64,000 nt of DNA from CALDUY01 sp046350255. GTDB lineage: Bacteria > Planctomycetota > Planctomycetia > Gemmatales > Gemmataceae. The notes beneath the pieces were generated by a model that did not search any database, was not told the origin of the DNA, and worked only from the letters and a program-made list of their open reading frames with translations. The DNA is taken from positions 62,001 through 126,000 of the forward strand of contig JAXMAV010000021.1 in the NCBI GenBank assembly GCA_046350255.1. Direction: 5' to 3'. How positions within the stretch are numbered: the stretch's first letter is position 1; every line of letters begins with the position of its first letter. Of the stretch, positions 51,101 through 59,750 are shown piece by piece. A program made the position numbers and the translations under genes.

Positions 51101-51487
51101 CGGCATGTAGTTGCCGGCCCACATGAACTCAGTCGTCTCGCCGTACTTGCCGGTTCCGATGTCCACCCCACGCAGGTAGGCCGAGACGCGATACCTGCCC
51201 GGGCGCAGCGTTAGCTTGGCCGGCCACACGCGGATCTTGGGGTCACTCTTGCCCACCATCAGGAGCGAATGCTTGCTCGTGCGCGCGATGGACGAGACGC
51301 GAAACTCGCAGGCTCCGTCATAGATCCAGCCATCCCAGTGCGCGAAGACCCGGCCGAAGCGATCCTTCTCCTTGGGCTTTTCAAACGAGGAATCGGTCAC
51401 CAGATTGTCGGTGATACCGGGCGGTTCGACTAGACAGACGGCCAGCAATACGGAGGCGGCGATCTCGTATACGCTACGATTGAACAT
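48134..51487 (-). CDS. Large exported DUF4091-type glycosidase-like protein with internal zinc ribbon
   Basis: The 1117-residue protein starts with a signal (MFNRSVYEIAASVLLAVCLV). A carbohydrate-binding-like beta domain follows (about 30-190), then a four-cysteine zinc ribbon (CINCPECGNRNKADWKHCYA, about 207-226, with a further Cys at 229). After more beta domains, the C-terminal third is a TIM-barrel of the DUF4091 type: 'PVYWNIGDEPLGDDLVRGAE', 'FRLSWHWNVVAGDPNYALDC' and 'HFERLREGIDDYRRLVTLAR'. DUF4091 proteins are thought to act on complex sugars. A zinc ribbon in an exported protein is unusual. ATG 51487 is chosen by the signal. Confidence 0.78.
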   Translation of the reverse strand: MFNRSVYEIAASVLLAVCLVEPPGITDNLVTDSSFEKPKEKDRFGRVFAHWDGWIYDGACEFRVSSIARTSKHSLLMVGKSDPKIRVWPAKLTLRPGRYRVSAYLRGVDIGTGKYGETTEFMWAGNYMPLKKNGTFGWTRFSYVGEIKERSVDKAMPSFGLLAPGYLWVDDVSVVRVEDDAPLTPQPLFGNESKPIEPPGTLTGECINCPECGNRNKADWKHCYACGTLLEARRATEGPDRRQITSFEDRNPFSGGTVVAEHATDGKKALRLDRGFASMDAPQNWSGYDFFEVDVYTASKRPVQLNVEIRDRQTRDYWTRVNYDTVIPPGASTLILPTALYVGEKSRPGRALQLDAITRLVFALGDRETSPIYLDNLRLRRDTEPLRRKFPGLWAFDVGPAGSPLMEGFQELDPSKHYTTGRGYGWKNVRVWRGFDALQPDPLYRDFLCIEQGGLALDVPNGKYHVFVNMDSPSGYWGEVQRYRRRALIVEGVRQEDRLDATSFLKRYFRFHHVEDLPADNTFDRYQIPYFQEKQVVAEVRDGQLNIEFEGENWACCVSAIIVFPADKAEEGKRFLEFVRDRRRFHFDNSFKRIIHQPDLEKPTPEQVDRDRGFIAFSRDYMRDVFSTDVPAPDERITELQASAFTGEQEPLTVSVYPLQDLGKVTLTATNLTGPGGSVLPSSTLAIHHLQHRIARVTSDGGVYTIAPRRLMPGSSAPVPTGVTRTFWMTLRVPGKATPGVYTGKLTLTPEKGMAQTLGLRFTVRKGMLDAVDIPAGPWGHTIDSPWFSEETEEWNQTMARKSLRKMRDYGFTTASGLPMLTYQGFKDGRPQIDFRRGDAQMQLFKEEGFRLPVVSYCPLVGLDLYKKDLEAMKSAGFSDYSQFIRTLFGAIDRHARRAEWLPVYWNIGDEPLGDDLVRGAENAEEYRKAFPKGPPHFTAATSFRGSDRNDPHFRFSKALSVANWNDHDATGVKLLHDAGGEWAFYNGGNRWSYGFYLYKIAKQHRMKFRLSWHWNVVAGDPNYALDCREDDYAWCYASPEGELVSTPHFERLREGIDDYRRLVTLARLAEEKDSAEARGVLAEVLAGFRLGDREQTDLTVYPRLREKLDAAIEALR

Positions 51488-51560
51488 GAGGAAGGTCGCC
51501 TTTCTGGATGGCCGTCCTGTACCGCGAAAGATGTTCTTCCCATTGTAGAGCCCGGAGGCC

Positions 51561-52370
51561 TCAGCATCCGGACTCATTCGCCAGGGTGCGGGCCTCCAGT
51601 CCATGCTCCCGACGAAACCGGGACCCCTCGTCCGGCTGATACTCGGGGAACAGGGGAAGACTCCATTGACCGCCAAAAAACCGGGCCGGGCCCCCCAGGC
51701 GCGTGACAGCTTCCCGCCCCGCCCGCAGATGCACCACCGAGCCCCAGGGCAAGGCCAGCCACTCGACGCTCGGCACACCGTCACCTAATGGAACGCTGCT
51801 TCGTCCCTGGCGCGCGACACGTAGAAAAGCGGAACTCACCTCCAGTTCGGTCTCCCGCCGTTCACCCCCGGGCCACTCTACCACCTCCAACTCTTGCTGT
51901 CTTTTTCGGGCGGCTGCCAGTAGACAGGTGGCGATCTCTGTGCGATGGCAACGTTCTCCCTCGGGGGAAAACGGCCACTGGCAACTACAGAAGAAGAGCA
52001 ACCGCTGCTCGGGTTGCCTGGCGACCCGATCCAGAAGTGCCTCGACCGCGGCGGGGTTCCGCAGGGTGATGCCAGGTTCGCCAGACAGGATGTTCTCGTT
52101 GCCCAGTTCCTGCACCCAGGTGTAGCGGGTCTCTCCGAGAAGATCGCCAAACGTGTTGCCCTGGAAGGCTCGGGCACGTACCGACCGCCGGATGCGCGTA
52201 TCGATAAACCCTGGAGGCCGGTAGCCGCGCTGCTGTTCCACGCGGTCCACGGCGTGGATCAGTTGTGTCGGGCCGTTGCCCCAACCAAAGTAACCCCAGC
52301 TAAACAGGGTGACCACGCGGTGTCTCGCCCGGGGAAGTGCAGCGAAGCCGTCCACAATGGATTCCAGCAT
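51561..52370 (-). CDS. DUF488-type protein
   Basis: The 269-residue protein begins 'MLESIVDGFAALPRARHRVV' and carries 'TLFSWGYFGWGNGPTQLIHA' (about 21-40), then 'LLFFCSCQWPFSPEGERCHR' with 'TEIATCLLAAA' (about 125-156). The Cys-x-H-R element followed by a helix is the DUF488 signature, a small-protein family of unknown function; here the protein is longer than usual (about 120-180 residues). It is not exported. It lies 73 bp upstream of the DUF4091 gene on the same strand. Confidence 0.65.
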   Translation of the reverse strand: MLESIVDGFAALPRARHRVVTLFSWGYFGWGNGPTQLIHAVDRVEQQRGYRPPGFIDTRIRRSVRARAFQGNTFGDLLGETRYTWVQELGNENILSGEPGITLRNPAAVEALLDRVARQPEQRLLFFCSCQWPFSPEGERCHRTEIATCLLAAARKRQQELEVVEWPGGERRETELEVSSAFLRVARQGRSSVPLGDGVPSVEWLALPWGSVVHLRAGREAVTRLGGPARFFGGQWSLPLFPEYQPDEGSRFRREHGLEARTLANESGC

Positions 52371-52452
52371 TCTCTTGCTGGAGTGTCGTTCCGTTCGTTA
52401 GAGTACCAGGGAAATCTCTCCTGCCCACTGATTCTTCGCACGGTTCTCTCCC

Positions 52453-53598
52453 ATGAAACGTCGCCAGTCGATGGTGCCCGGGCCGACCAGTGCGCCGGCA
52501 ACTTCTCCCGGTTCTGGATCCGGTGCGCGCCATGCCCCCAGGAAGTGGCAGCCGACCGTCATCGTGGGGCTCTCGCTGGTGAGTCTCACCTTACTGGCTG
52601 GCTATGCCGGGGGTTGGCTCATCCGAAGCCAGCGCGAGGCCGAGAAGCAGACCAACCGATCGCGCGCCCTGAAGCTGGCCCAGTCCCGCCGCCTGGAGGC
52701 CGAGCCACTGCTGACCGAGTTGGTCGAGCAAAATCCACACGATCTCGAGGTGATCAAGGCACTGGCCGGGCTGCAACTAGTGGCCGATCAGCCGGCGCAG
52801 GCCGAGGGCTGGTTGGCTCGATGGTGCGACCTGGAGCCTGCCAATCCGGTGCCTCTGCGTCTGCGGTTCGAGATCGCCGCGCGGGTACACGACCAGGAGC
52901 TGGCCTTGCTCTGCGGAACCCGCCTGATCGAGATGGAACCGGATCCCGACCCGGTACTTCGCAAGCTGATGTGGATCGAGGTTGGCGCGGGTAAGTTCGC
53001 CGAGGCGGTCCGCCATGCCGAGGAGGGGTTGAAAAGAAAGCCAGGCGATCCCGAATATCGCTTTCTGCTGGCCCATGTGAAGCATGCCCAGGGAGCCTGG
53101 CCCGAGGCGGTCAGGATCCTCGATGAGTTGCTGAGCGAGCCTGGCGCGATACCGCAGGTGCTCTTGCTTCGAGGAACGATCCATCGCGAGCAGAAACAAC
53201 CCGAGGCAGCAGTCGCGCTGTTACGCAAGGTGTTGACCGAGAAGACTGCGCCGCGCGATCGACAGGTGGCGCGCTTTCAGCTCGCCCAGGCGCTCTTCCA
53301 GTTGGGCAAGCTGGACGAGGCACGCGAGGAAATGACGCGGTGGCAGCGGTTCGAGGACGCCCGCCGGGCCCTGGTCGATGCCTATCAGCAGCCCGATAAC
53401 CAGGAGTTGCGCCTGCGAGCAGGCCGACTGCAGCTTGAGTCCGATCAGACCGCTGAGGGGGTCGCCCTGCTGGAGGCAGTCCTGGAGCGGGATCCCACCC
53501 AGCGCGAGGCCCATCGGTTGCTGGCCGACCATTTCGAGCGCCAGGGAGACCGCCAGCGCGCTCAGCAGCATCGGATGCACGCCGTGAACCAACCCTGA
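52453..53598 (+). CDS. Membrane-anchored TPR protein
   Basis: The 381-residue protein has a Ser/Pro-rich start, one membrane helix (about residues 35-55, TVIVGLSLVSLTLLAGYAGG), then a long series of TPR helices to the end ('GKFAEAVRHAEEGLKRKPGD', 'GKLDEAREEMTRWQ', 'AVLERDPTQREAHRLLADHF'). It probably displays a TPR scaffold outside the membrane. It is 13 bp upstream of the ASPIC/UnbV gene and in the same direction, so the two probably act together in the envelope. Confidence 0.78.
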   Translation: MKRRQSMVPGPTSAPATSPGSGSGARHAPRKWQPTVIVGLSLVSLTLLAGYAGGWLIRSQREAEKQTNRSRALKLAQSRRLEAEPLLTELVEQNPHDLEVIKALAGLQLVADQPAQAEGWLARWCDLEPANPVPLRLRFEIAARVHDQELALLCGTRLIEMEPDPDPVLRKLMWIEVGAGKFAEAVRHAEEGLKRKPGDPEYRFLLAHVKHAQGAWPEAVRILDELLSEPGAIPQVLLLRGTIHREQKQPEAAVALLRKVLTEKTAPRDRQVARFQLAQALFQLGKLDEAREEMTRWQRFEDARRALVDAYQQPDNQELRLRAGRLQLESDQTAEGVALLEAVLERDPTQREAHRLLADHFERQGDRQRAQQHRMHAVNQP

Positions 53599-53611
53599 GA
53601 AAGGTATCCGC

Positions 53612-55405
53612 ATGCGCTACTGGTACCTCGTGCTGGGCGGAATCACCCTGACGGCAGGGGTGTTACTGGGACTGGCTCCCTGGGAAGGTCGATCCCCCAA
53701 GCCGCCCCCTGCAGACGGTCGTGACGATCCACCAGCGGAAGAGTATTCTCTGGTCGCCACACCGGGCGTCCCCTGGTTCGAGGATGTCACCCGGGCGGCA
53801 GGCATCGATTTTCAGCACAATGGCGATGCCACGCCGCGCCACCTGATCCAGGAAACGATCGGCAGCGGTCTCGGCTGGATCGATTACAACCGCGATGGCT
53901 GGCCCGATCTCTTCTGCGTGCAGGTGGCGTCCTCTGGCTCCGCCTCTCCGGCGAAAGCGCAGCCCACGCATCGGTTGTTCGAAAACCAGGGCGACGGCAC
54001 CTTCCGCGATGTCAGCGCCCAGGCCGGTGTCGCACTTTCGGGATACGGCATGGGCGTGGAGGTGGGCGACTTCGACAACGATGGCTTCGACGACCTGCTC
54101 CTCAGCGAAATTGGCCGCGTGGTCCTCCTGCACAACCAGGCCGGCTCCGAAGGCAAGCGCCGCTTTGTCGATGTCACCGCACGCGCGGGGCTTGCCAACC
54201 GACACTGGGGAACCAGCTGTGCCTGGGGCGACGTGGACGGCGATGGCTGGCTCGATCTGTACATCGCCAACTACGTGGAGATTGACCCCGCCCGGCCGCT
54301 GGTGTGTCGCGATCATGCGTCCCAGAAGCCGCAAAGCTGCACGCCGACGGCCTATCCTCACACGCATCATCGTCTCTTTCGCAATCGGCGCGATGGCACT
54401 TTCGAGGACATCTCCGAACGGGCCGGCATTACCCGGGCCCCTCCCGCGCCAGGGCTGGGCGTGGTGATGGCCGATCTCGACAGCGATGGCCTGATCGACA
54501 TCTACGTTGCCAACGACATGAAACCGGCCTACCTCTTTCAGAATCTCGGCCAGGGGCGGTTCGTGGAAAAGGCGCTGGAGGCCGGTTGCGCCCTGGGTCG
54601 CAATGGCAACAGCATGGCGGGCATGGGCGTGGCCCTGGGCGACCTGGACGGCACGGGGCGGCCGTCGCTCTTTGTCACCAACTTTCAGCACGAGCCCAAC
54701 GTGCTGTTCCTCAACCGCGGGCAAATGCACTTCGACGAGCAAAGCCATCCCTCGGGCCTTGGGTTGCCCAGCCTGGCACGCCTGGGATTTGGCACAGTGG
54801 CCCTCGACGCCGACCGCGAGGGCCGACTCGACCTGGCCGTGGTGAATGGCCACGTCAACCGCCATGCCCAGGTGATCTCGCGCGCGCCGTTCACTCAGGA
54901 GGGCCAGCTATTCCTGGGGCTGGGGGGTGGGAAGTTTCGAGAGGTGTCCCGGCAGGCAGGAGCCTACTTCCACCAGCGCCACGTCGGACGAGGCCTGGCT
55001 GTAGCCGACTACGACCGCGATGGGCGGCCCGACCTGGCAGTGAGCAACAATGGCGGCCCCGTGCTGCTCCTGCGCAACCGAACCGAAAACACCCATCGGG
55101 GCCTCACCCTGACCTTGCAGGGCGATGGGGTGAAGAGCAACCGCAACGCGATCGGCGCGCGCGTGGAGGTGCAGACCACCCAGGGTAAGCAGACGTACTG
55201 GATCCACGGCGGAGGAAGCTACCTCTCCTCCAGCGACCGCACCCTGCATGTGGGGCTCGGATCGGAACCGCAGACCCGAGCCGTTCGCGTCCGCTGGCCC
55301 TCGGGCCACTTCCAGGAGTTTGGCGCGCTGGAAGCGGACCAGGCCTATCGATTGGTGGAAGGCAAGGCCCGCGCCGAGTCAGTGCCTCCACCCCCAATCC
55401 GATGA
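53612..55405 (+). CDS. FG-GAP / ASPIC-UnbV (CRTAC1-like) exported protein
   Basis: The 597-residue protein has a signal or anchor helix (YWYLVLGGITLTAGVLLGLA). Calcium-binding FG-GAP repeats follow, each with a D-x-D/N-x-D-G core ('GWIDYNRDGWPDLF', 'VGDFDNDGFDDLL', 'WGDVDGDGWLDLY', 'MADLDSDGLIDIYVAN'). The C-terminal ASPIC/UnbV domain contains 'NRNAIGARVEVQTTQGKQTY' and 'VRVRWPSGHFQEF'. Such proteins are common in planctomycetes and are thought to bind ligands or other proteins on the cell surface. The TPR gene precedes it by 13 bp. Confidence 0.9.
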   Translation: MRYWYLVLGGITLTAGVLLGLAPWEGRSPKPPPADGRDDPPAEEYSLVATPGVPWFEDVTRAAGIDFQHNGDATPRHLIQETIGSGLGWIDYNRDGWPDLFCVQVASSGSASPAKAQPTHRLFENQGDGTFRDVSAQAGVALSGYGMGVEVGDFDNDGFDDLLLSEIGRVVLLHNQAGSEGKRRFVDVTARAGLANRHWGTSCAWGDVDGDGWLDLYIANYVEIDPARPLVCRDHASQKPQSCTPTAYPHTHHRLFRNRRDGTFEDISERAGITRAPPAPGLGVVMADLDSDGLIDIYVANDMKPAYLFQNLGQGRFVEKALEAGCALGRNGNSMAGMGVALGDLDGTGRPSLFVTNFQHEPNVLFLNRGQMHFDEQSHPSGLGLPSLARLGFGTVALDADREGRLDLAVVNGHVNRHAQVISRAPFTQEGQLFLGLGGGKFREVSRQAGAYFHQRHVGRGLAVADYDRDGRPDLAVSNNGGPVLLLRNRTENTHRGLTLTLQGDGVKSNRNAIGARVEVQTTQGKQTYWIHGGGSYLSSSDRTLHVGLGSEPQTRAVRVRWPSGHFQEFGALEADQAYRLVEGKARAESVPPPPIR

Positions 55406-55439
55406 CATTTCGGATCGACTCTGGGCACAATCGAGCCGA

Positions 55440-58400
55440 TCACGGCGCTAGACCAGGATCGACCCCGAGAGTGCCGACCAGCGTTTCCACGTATCCGGGT
55501 GCGCTCACCTGGTCGAGCTGACGACGTGCCAGGTCGCGCCGCTGCGAGAGCTGGGCCACCAGCGAACGCTCGGCCTGAGGATGGGTCGCCAGCCACTGGT
55601 CCAGCGTATCGAGGTGCCGGCGCCAGAGACGTTCATCGACGCGCTGTCGGGTGTGCAGCCGCTTCCGATACCAGTCACTGGCAAGGACTGCCTGCGGAGT
55701 AAACAGCTCGCGAATGTCGGGATGATGGACATCCTTGCCCTGGTAGGTGTCCTGCGCCATGATCGTCAGCAGGGCGCGCAAGGGTGGGCAAGCCCACTCG
55801 ATGGAACCATCCTCAAAGGCCTGGGCGGCCACGCGCTTCTGCGCCTCGGTGATGTTGTGGACCCCATCGACGAAGGCCTCCAGATCCTGCGTCTCTGGCC
55901 GCAGGTAGGATTCATCAAAAATGCGATCCGGATAGTCAAAGATACGCCCCAGGTAGGTACGTACGAAACGGGGTGTGATGCGATAGCCCAGGCGGCTGGC
56001 CAGCACCCGGCGTCCCTGGTGGTCGAAGTCCTTCAGCGGTTCCAGGTATCGTTCGCGGATGAGAAAGGCCGGGTCGCGCTCGGCAGCTGACAGACGCGAC
56101 CACAGTTCCGGCACCAGCAGGCTAATGTCGTGCTCAACCTGATGGTTGGGACCGACGAACCCTGCGGCTGTGGAGTAGCCGGCCAGCCCAGTGAGCACGT
56201 AGGAGACCAACGCGGCGTTCAGGTCATGTATGGTAGCCAGCGCGTTAAATGGGCCCTTGGTGAGCGCGCCCTCGGAACCCGCCCCGGTGGTCGAGGGACT
56301 CTTCCCAGTTAGCGAGCAGATCACATCCATGAAGAACTCGGGCAGTTCCTGGTAATGGATGGGATTGTAGACCGCCAGAGGGCGAATACCGGCCTCGCGA
56401 TCCGGCGGATTGTTGCGTCGTCCCACCAGGACAGCATGCACGGGCACCAGCAATGGATCGTTCCGGGTCAGTCCGCGCGCTAGCCGCATCCCGCGCTCAG
56501 CAATAATCCGCCCATGCGGCGCCGTGAGATCGGGGCGCACCTGGAGATAGCGCGGATTCTTGCTGGGCTTGCCATCCACCAGACGGGGATAGGCCGAGCA
56601 CACCACATACCCCGACTCCGCTGCCGTGCTGAGTAGTTCGCGCATGGGCGGACTAAACTCGTCGAACTCGGTCACCCGTTCGACCAGCGCCTGCACCTGA
56701 TCCGCGGAGAGTGGTTCGTAGTTGGACAGAAAGTTGTCGGGCCGGGTCATGTCGGCCTCGGTCTGGCGATCCAGACCACGATGGACCGCATCGTCAGGCC
56801 GCTGGAAGAGACGATACTCACAGTTGACCGAAAACTTGTAGCTCGCGGAGGACGTCCCCTGCGACAGGCCAGGAAGCTGGCCCGCCGGAACCACCACCGA
56901 GGCCGTGATATCGTCCTCCATCTGGATCTTCAACGATGGCGCGAAGTCTTGCCGCAACTTGAAGGTACGCCAGGAGTGCGACGGGAGCAGGCCCACTCGG
57001 AGGTAGCCACCGGCCAGGCGTCGTCCTTGAACCTTCAGTTCGTGGCCAGGTCGGCCGTTGACCCAGTCCACGCTGAACAGTTCGCGCCAGTGCGGCTGCA
57101 GGTGCGGCGGCACGTAGCGCTTGATAAGGTAGACCAGCGGATAAATGTGATCCGGTATGGAGGCCAACCAGGCGTTGAATTCTGGCGTGTAATCCTCTGA
57201 GGGCGTCAGCAGCTTGATCACGCTGCCCAGTGATCGCATCGGACTCAGAAGCGGTCGTCGCGGCCGATTTACATCCTCCGGAATCCGTCGGGTCTTCCAG
57301 CGGTTGGAATAATCGCGATCGATGATCTGCTGGACCATGTCGAAGTCCTTCTCGACATCGGCCACGCGAATGGAACCATAGAGGATGTAATCGCCCAGGC
57401 TCTTGGAGATCTCGCTTTTTCCACCTCCGGAGACGGTGCACGGTTTGTGACAGAAGACACCCTCAGCCACAGTGCCCACAAACCGCCAGTTGCCCGTGGT
57501 CGGCTGCCTCTCCAGTTCGACCTTGTACCCCGAGGGCGTCATGTAGATGATTCCCGGACGCACCGTCAGCGCCATTTCGCGGCCTTCTCGCGTCCACCAG
57601 AACTCCAGCCGCGCCAGGTTGGCCTGGGCATCGTGCGGAATGTAAATCAGCTGCGGGCAGTGAGCATCCAGCGCGAAGCCTTCCGGTTGCAGCAGGAACT
57701 GGTCGGGTTCGCTCCGAGCCAGGTCGGTCAGGGTCCGGTCGTGCGTGCGGAAGTCTGCCGCGTTGAAGTCCATGCCCAGGTTGTAGCGCGGGAAGCACAG
57801 CGCACCACCAGAGTGCTCCTCCTCGACGTTGCCATACAGATTGGCCGCGTAGGAGATCTGCGTCTTCACCTCTTTCTTGCAGTAGCCGAAGTAGTTGTCG
57901 GCGATCAGCGTCACGATGACACCGGTGGTATCCCGGCAGGTGACCTTGAAGGCTTGCCCCTCGTTGTACAGCTCGCCAGGATCGCGCCAGCACATGCCAT
58001 CGCGACGTTGTCGCTCATTGGCCTGGTCCCAGTGTGGCAGCCCCAACGACTGCTTGGTCTGTTGAGTCAGGTGCGGCGCCAGTAACACGCACCCGGTTTG
58101 CCCGGTCCAGTGCTCGACGTCGAGGCCCGCATCGTTCTCGGGCAGAAAAGGATCGCCCGCGTTGCCGAAGATCGATTCGACAAAGTCGAGGTTGCTCACC
58201 AGCCCGCCGGGCGCGAAGAACCGCACCTCCATGGTCTTCGTCGCACAGACCCCGGGCACCTCGGGACAGACCACCGGACGCAGCAACAACGAGAGAAAGC
58301 TACCCGTCGGCCGGTGTTGATGGGCGGTATACGGCACCTCGAGCAACTCGGCGGGAGGCACCAGTGCCTGGCGGAAGAGCGCAACGAAGACCGCGCGTGG

Positions 58401-58814
58401 CACGGCCTTCTTGTCTCCGGGAATGGGCAGGCCGCCCTCGCACACGTGAAAGGTACCCTGGGTCGTGCGGCGATCGCTGCGCGGGTTATGCAACACCCCA
58501 TTCCGAACGCGATGTGAGGTCACATAGGCGTTGCTATATGTGGTGCCATGTGCTGGAAACGACAGTTCGCGGGCGATGCCATAACGCGGCAGTACCTCCG
58601 CCTGGGGCAGGCGTAACGGGTCGGTCGGAGTGAGATCGGCAAAGCAGCGAGTCAGGAAGGCCTCGATCCGCTGATCCGCCGGACAGCGGGCTTCCTGGGT
58701 GTGTCGTACCCTGGGATGATCATACAGGGCCCGCGCCATCTGCCGGGCGGCCACCTGAATTTCCGGGCTGGCCGCTCCACCATCCCGCATTCCGATCGTC
58801 GCAAGGAGGTCCAT
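55440..58814 (-). CDS. Putative PPi-type phosphoenolpyruvate carboxykinase
   Basis: This 1124-residue protein has no signal or membrane helix. I suggest a PPi-PEPCK, the large enzymes (about 1100-1200 residues) that interconvert PEP, CO2 and phosphate with oxaloacetate and pyrophosphate. Seen: 'VSGGGKSEISKSLGDYI' (about 464-480), a P-loop-like segment in place of the kinase motif of ATP/GTP enzymes, and 'SLTGKSPSTTGAGSEGALTK' (about 830-850), a highly conserved-looking substrate loop. Length and these motifs match what I recall of that family. Alternative: an unrelated large phosphotransferase. ATG 58814 follows GGAG at eight bases; the ORF opens 78 codons upstream without a site. Confidence 0.5.
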   Translation of the reverse strand: MDLLATIGMRDGGAASPEIQVAARQMARALYDHPRVRHTQEARCPADQRIEAFLTRCFADLTPTDPLRLPQAEVLPRYGIARELSFPAHGTTYSNAYVTSHRVRNGVLHNPRSDRRTTQGTFHVCEGGLPIPGDKKAVPRAVFVALFRQALVPPAELLEVPYTAHQHRPTGSFLSLLLRPVVCPEVPGVCATKTMEVRFFAPGGLVSNLDFVESIFGNAGDPFLPENDAGLDVEHWTGQTGCVLLAPHLTQQTKQSLGLPHWDQANERQRRDGMCWRDPGELYNEGQAFKVTCRDTTGVIVTLIADNYFGYCKKEVKTQISYAANLYGNVEEEHSGGALCFPRYNLGMDFNAADFRTHDRTLTDLARSEPDQFLLQPEGFALDAHCPQLIYIPHDAQANLARLEFWWTREGREMALTVRPGIIYMTPSGYKVELERQPTTGNWRFVGTVAEGVFCHKPCTVSGGGKSEISKSLGDYILYGSIRVADVEKDFDMVQQIIDRDYSNRWKTRRIPEDVNRPRRPLLSPMRSLGSVIKLLTPSEDYTPEFNAWLASIPDHIYPLVYLIKRYVPPHLQPHWRELFSVDWVNGRPGHELKVQGRRLAGGYLRVGLLPSHSWRTFKLRQDFAPSLKIQMEDDITASVVVPAGQLPGLSQGTSSASYKFSVNCEYRLFQRPDDAVHRGLDRQTEADMTRPDNFLSNYEPLSADQVQALVERVTEFDEFSPPMRELLSTAAESGYVVCSAYPRLVDGKPSKNPRYLQVRPDLTAPHGRIIAERGMRLARGLTRNDPLLVPVHAVLVGRRNNPPDREAGIRPLAVYNPIHYQELPEFFMDVICSLTGKSPSTTGAGSEGALTKGPFNALATIHDLNAALVSYVLTGLAGYSTAAGFVGPNHQVEHDISLLVPELWSRLSAAERDPAFLIRERYLEPLKDFDHQGRRVLASRLGYRITPRFVRTYLGRIFDYPDRIFDESYLRPETQDLEAFVDGVHNITEAQKRVAAQAFEDGSIEWACPPLRALLTIMAQDTYQGKDVHHPDIRELFTPQAVLASDWYRKRLHTRQRVDERLWRRHLDTLDQWLATHPQAERSLVAQLSQRRDLARRQLDQVSAPGYVETLVGTLGVDPGLAP

Positions 58815-59090
58815 CCTGCAGGCTCCACTGAAGAATCGTCGGTCTCTTCCCGGGCTTCTCAGCGGCACTGCCCGGCACCGACCGTTATAGCGACTTGACG
58901 GCGCCCGCGCGAACAAAGCCGTTCCGGGACCACATGGGAAAGGTTTGGTGCGGAGGTGGCGCTGCGACAACTGCTCGGGGTGGTATTCGCTCGACAGGGA
59001 CACCGGCCTTCCGGCCGAGCATCCCCCGAACGTGTGGTACACCTCCATGCAGGATACAGCAGAATTACCAGAGGAATCCGAGTGGTGTTT

Positions 59091-59357
59091 CGCACCCGCG
59101 AGATGGGAGCTTCGCGGATGTCCTGGGCCGTGCGAACAGTGACGTGGCGCATGGCCTTGCCCGTGCCTTCAAGCAGCCGCTCTGGGTCGTCGAGGTCGAT
59201 GCCACGGAAGAACCCCAGATTAACGGGGTCCCGATAGGAGATGATCGAGCAGACGATGCCGCCGTTGGCTCAGCACGGGTTGCCCCACTTCACCGTCCCG
59301 GTCAGGACGGTTGCCGCCTTCCGGATGATGGCCCGCAGCGCCCTTGCGATCGCGTGT
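59091..59357 (-). pseudogene. Degenerate DUF1801 copy with a stop in frame
   Basis: On the minus strand one frame reads 'HAIARALRAIIRKAATVLTG', 'TVKWGNPC', a TGA stop at 59270-59272, then 'ANGGIVCSIISYRDPVNLGF', 'FRGIDLDDPERLLEGTGKAM' and 'RHVTVRTAQDIRE'. This is the DUF1801 pattern (KWGNP, LGFFRG, DP..LLEGTGK..RHV). The N-terminus is missing and the C-terminus runs into unrelated sequence. It lies directly behind the intact DUF1801 gene, whose stop at 59361 touches it. Seen: one stop and truncation. Inferred: a dead duplicate or a separate acquired gene. Confidence 0.7.
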
Positions 59358-59360
59358 GGA

Positions 59361-59750
59361 CTAGACGTGCTTGATCCAGCGGCGGATCAGATCCGCGAAC
59401 GCGGCACGGTTCCCTTCCACGTCCTCCGCGTCAGTGAACCGCACCGAAGCCCTGTCCTTCCCCAGCCACTCCAACAGCGATTCCGGGTCGTCCACTACAA
59501 CGCCGCTACCGGAGCGCGCCTTTGCGCCGAGGTGCAGGATAACCTGCACGCAGTCTGTCGCCCGGAGGTGGACCGTGGCGAACCACCCCGACGTGCGGAA
59601 GCTCGGCGCATTCCACTTCACCCCCTCGGAGATCGAGGGGTCGGCCTCCAGGATGATCCGTCGGACGGCGTGGATCTCCGCCTTGAGCGGGTGGTCGAGC
59701 GACGCGAGGAGTGCTTCCAGTGTCTCGGGGGCGGCCTTCTTCGCTGCCAA
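59361..59750 (-). CDS. DUF1801 domain protein
   Basis: The 129-residue protein starts MAAKKAAPETLEALLASLDH and has 'AVRRIILEADPSISEGVKWN' (about 29-48), 'SFRTSGWFATVHLRA' and 'LLEWLGKDRASVRF'. The 'E.vKW..P.f' motif after a long helix marks DUF1801, a small domain related to YdhG/YjbR-type proteins of unknown function. It is soluble and complete. A dead relative lies just downstream on the same strand. Confidence 0.75.
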   Translation of the reverse strand: MAAKKAAPETLEALLASLDHPLKAEIHAVRRIILEADPSISEGVKWNAPSFRTSGWFATVHLRATDCVQVILHLGAKARSGSGVVVDDPESLLEWLGKDRASVRFTDAEDVEGNRAAFADLIRRWIKHV

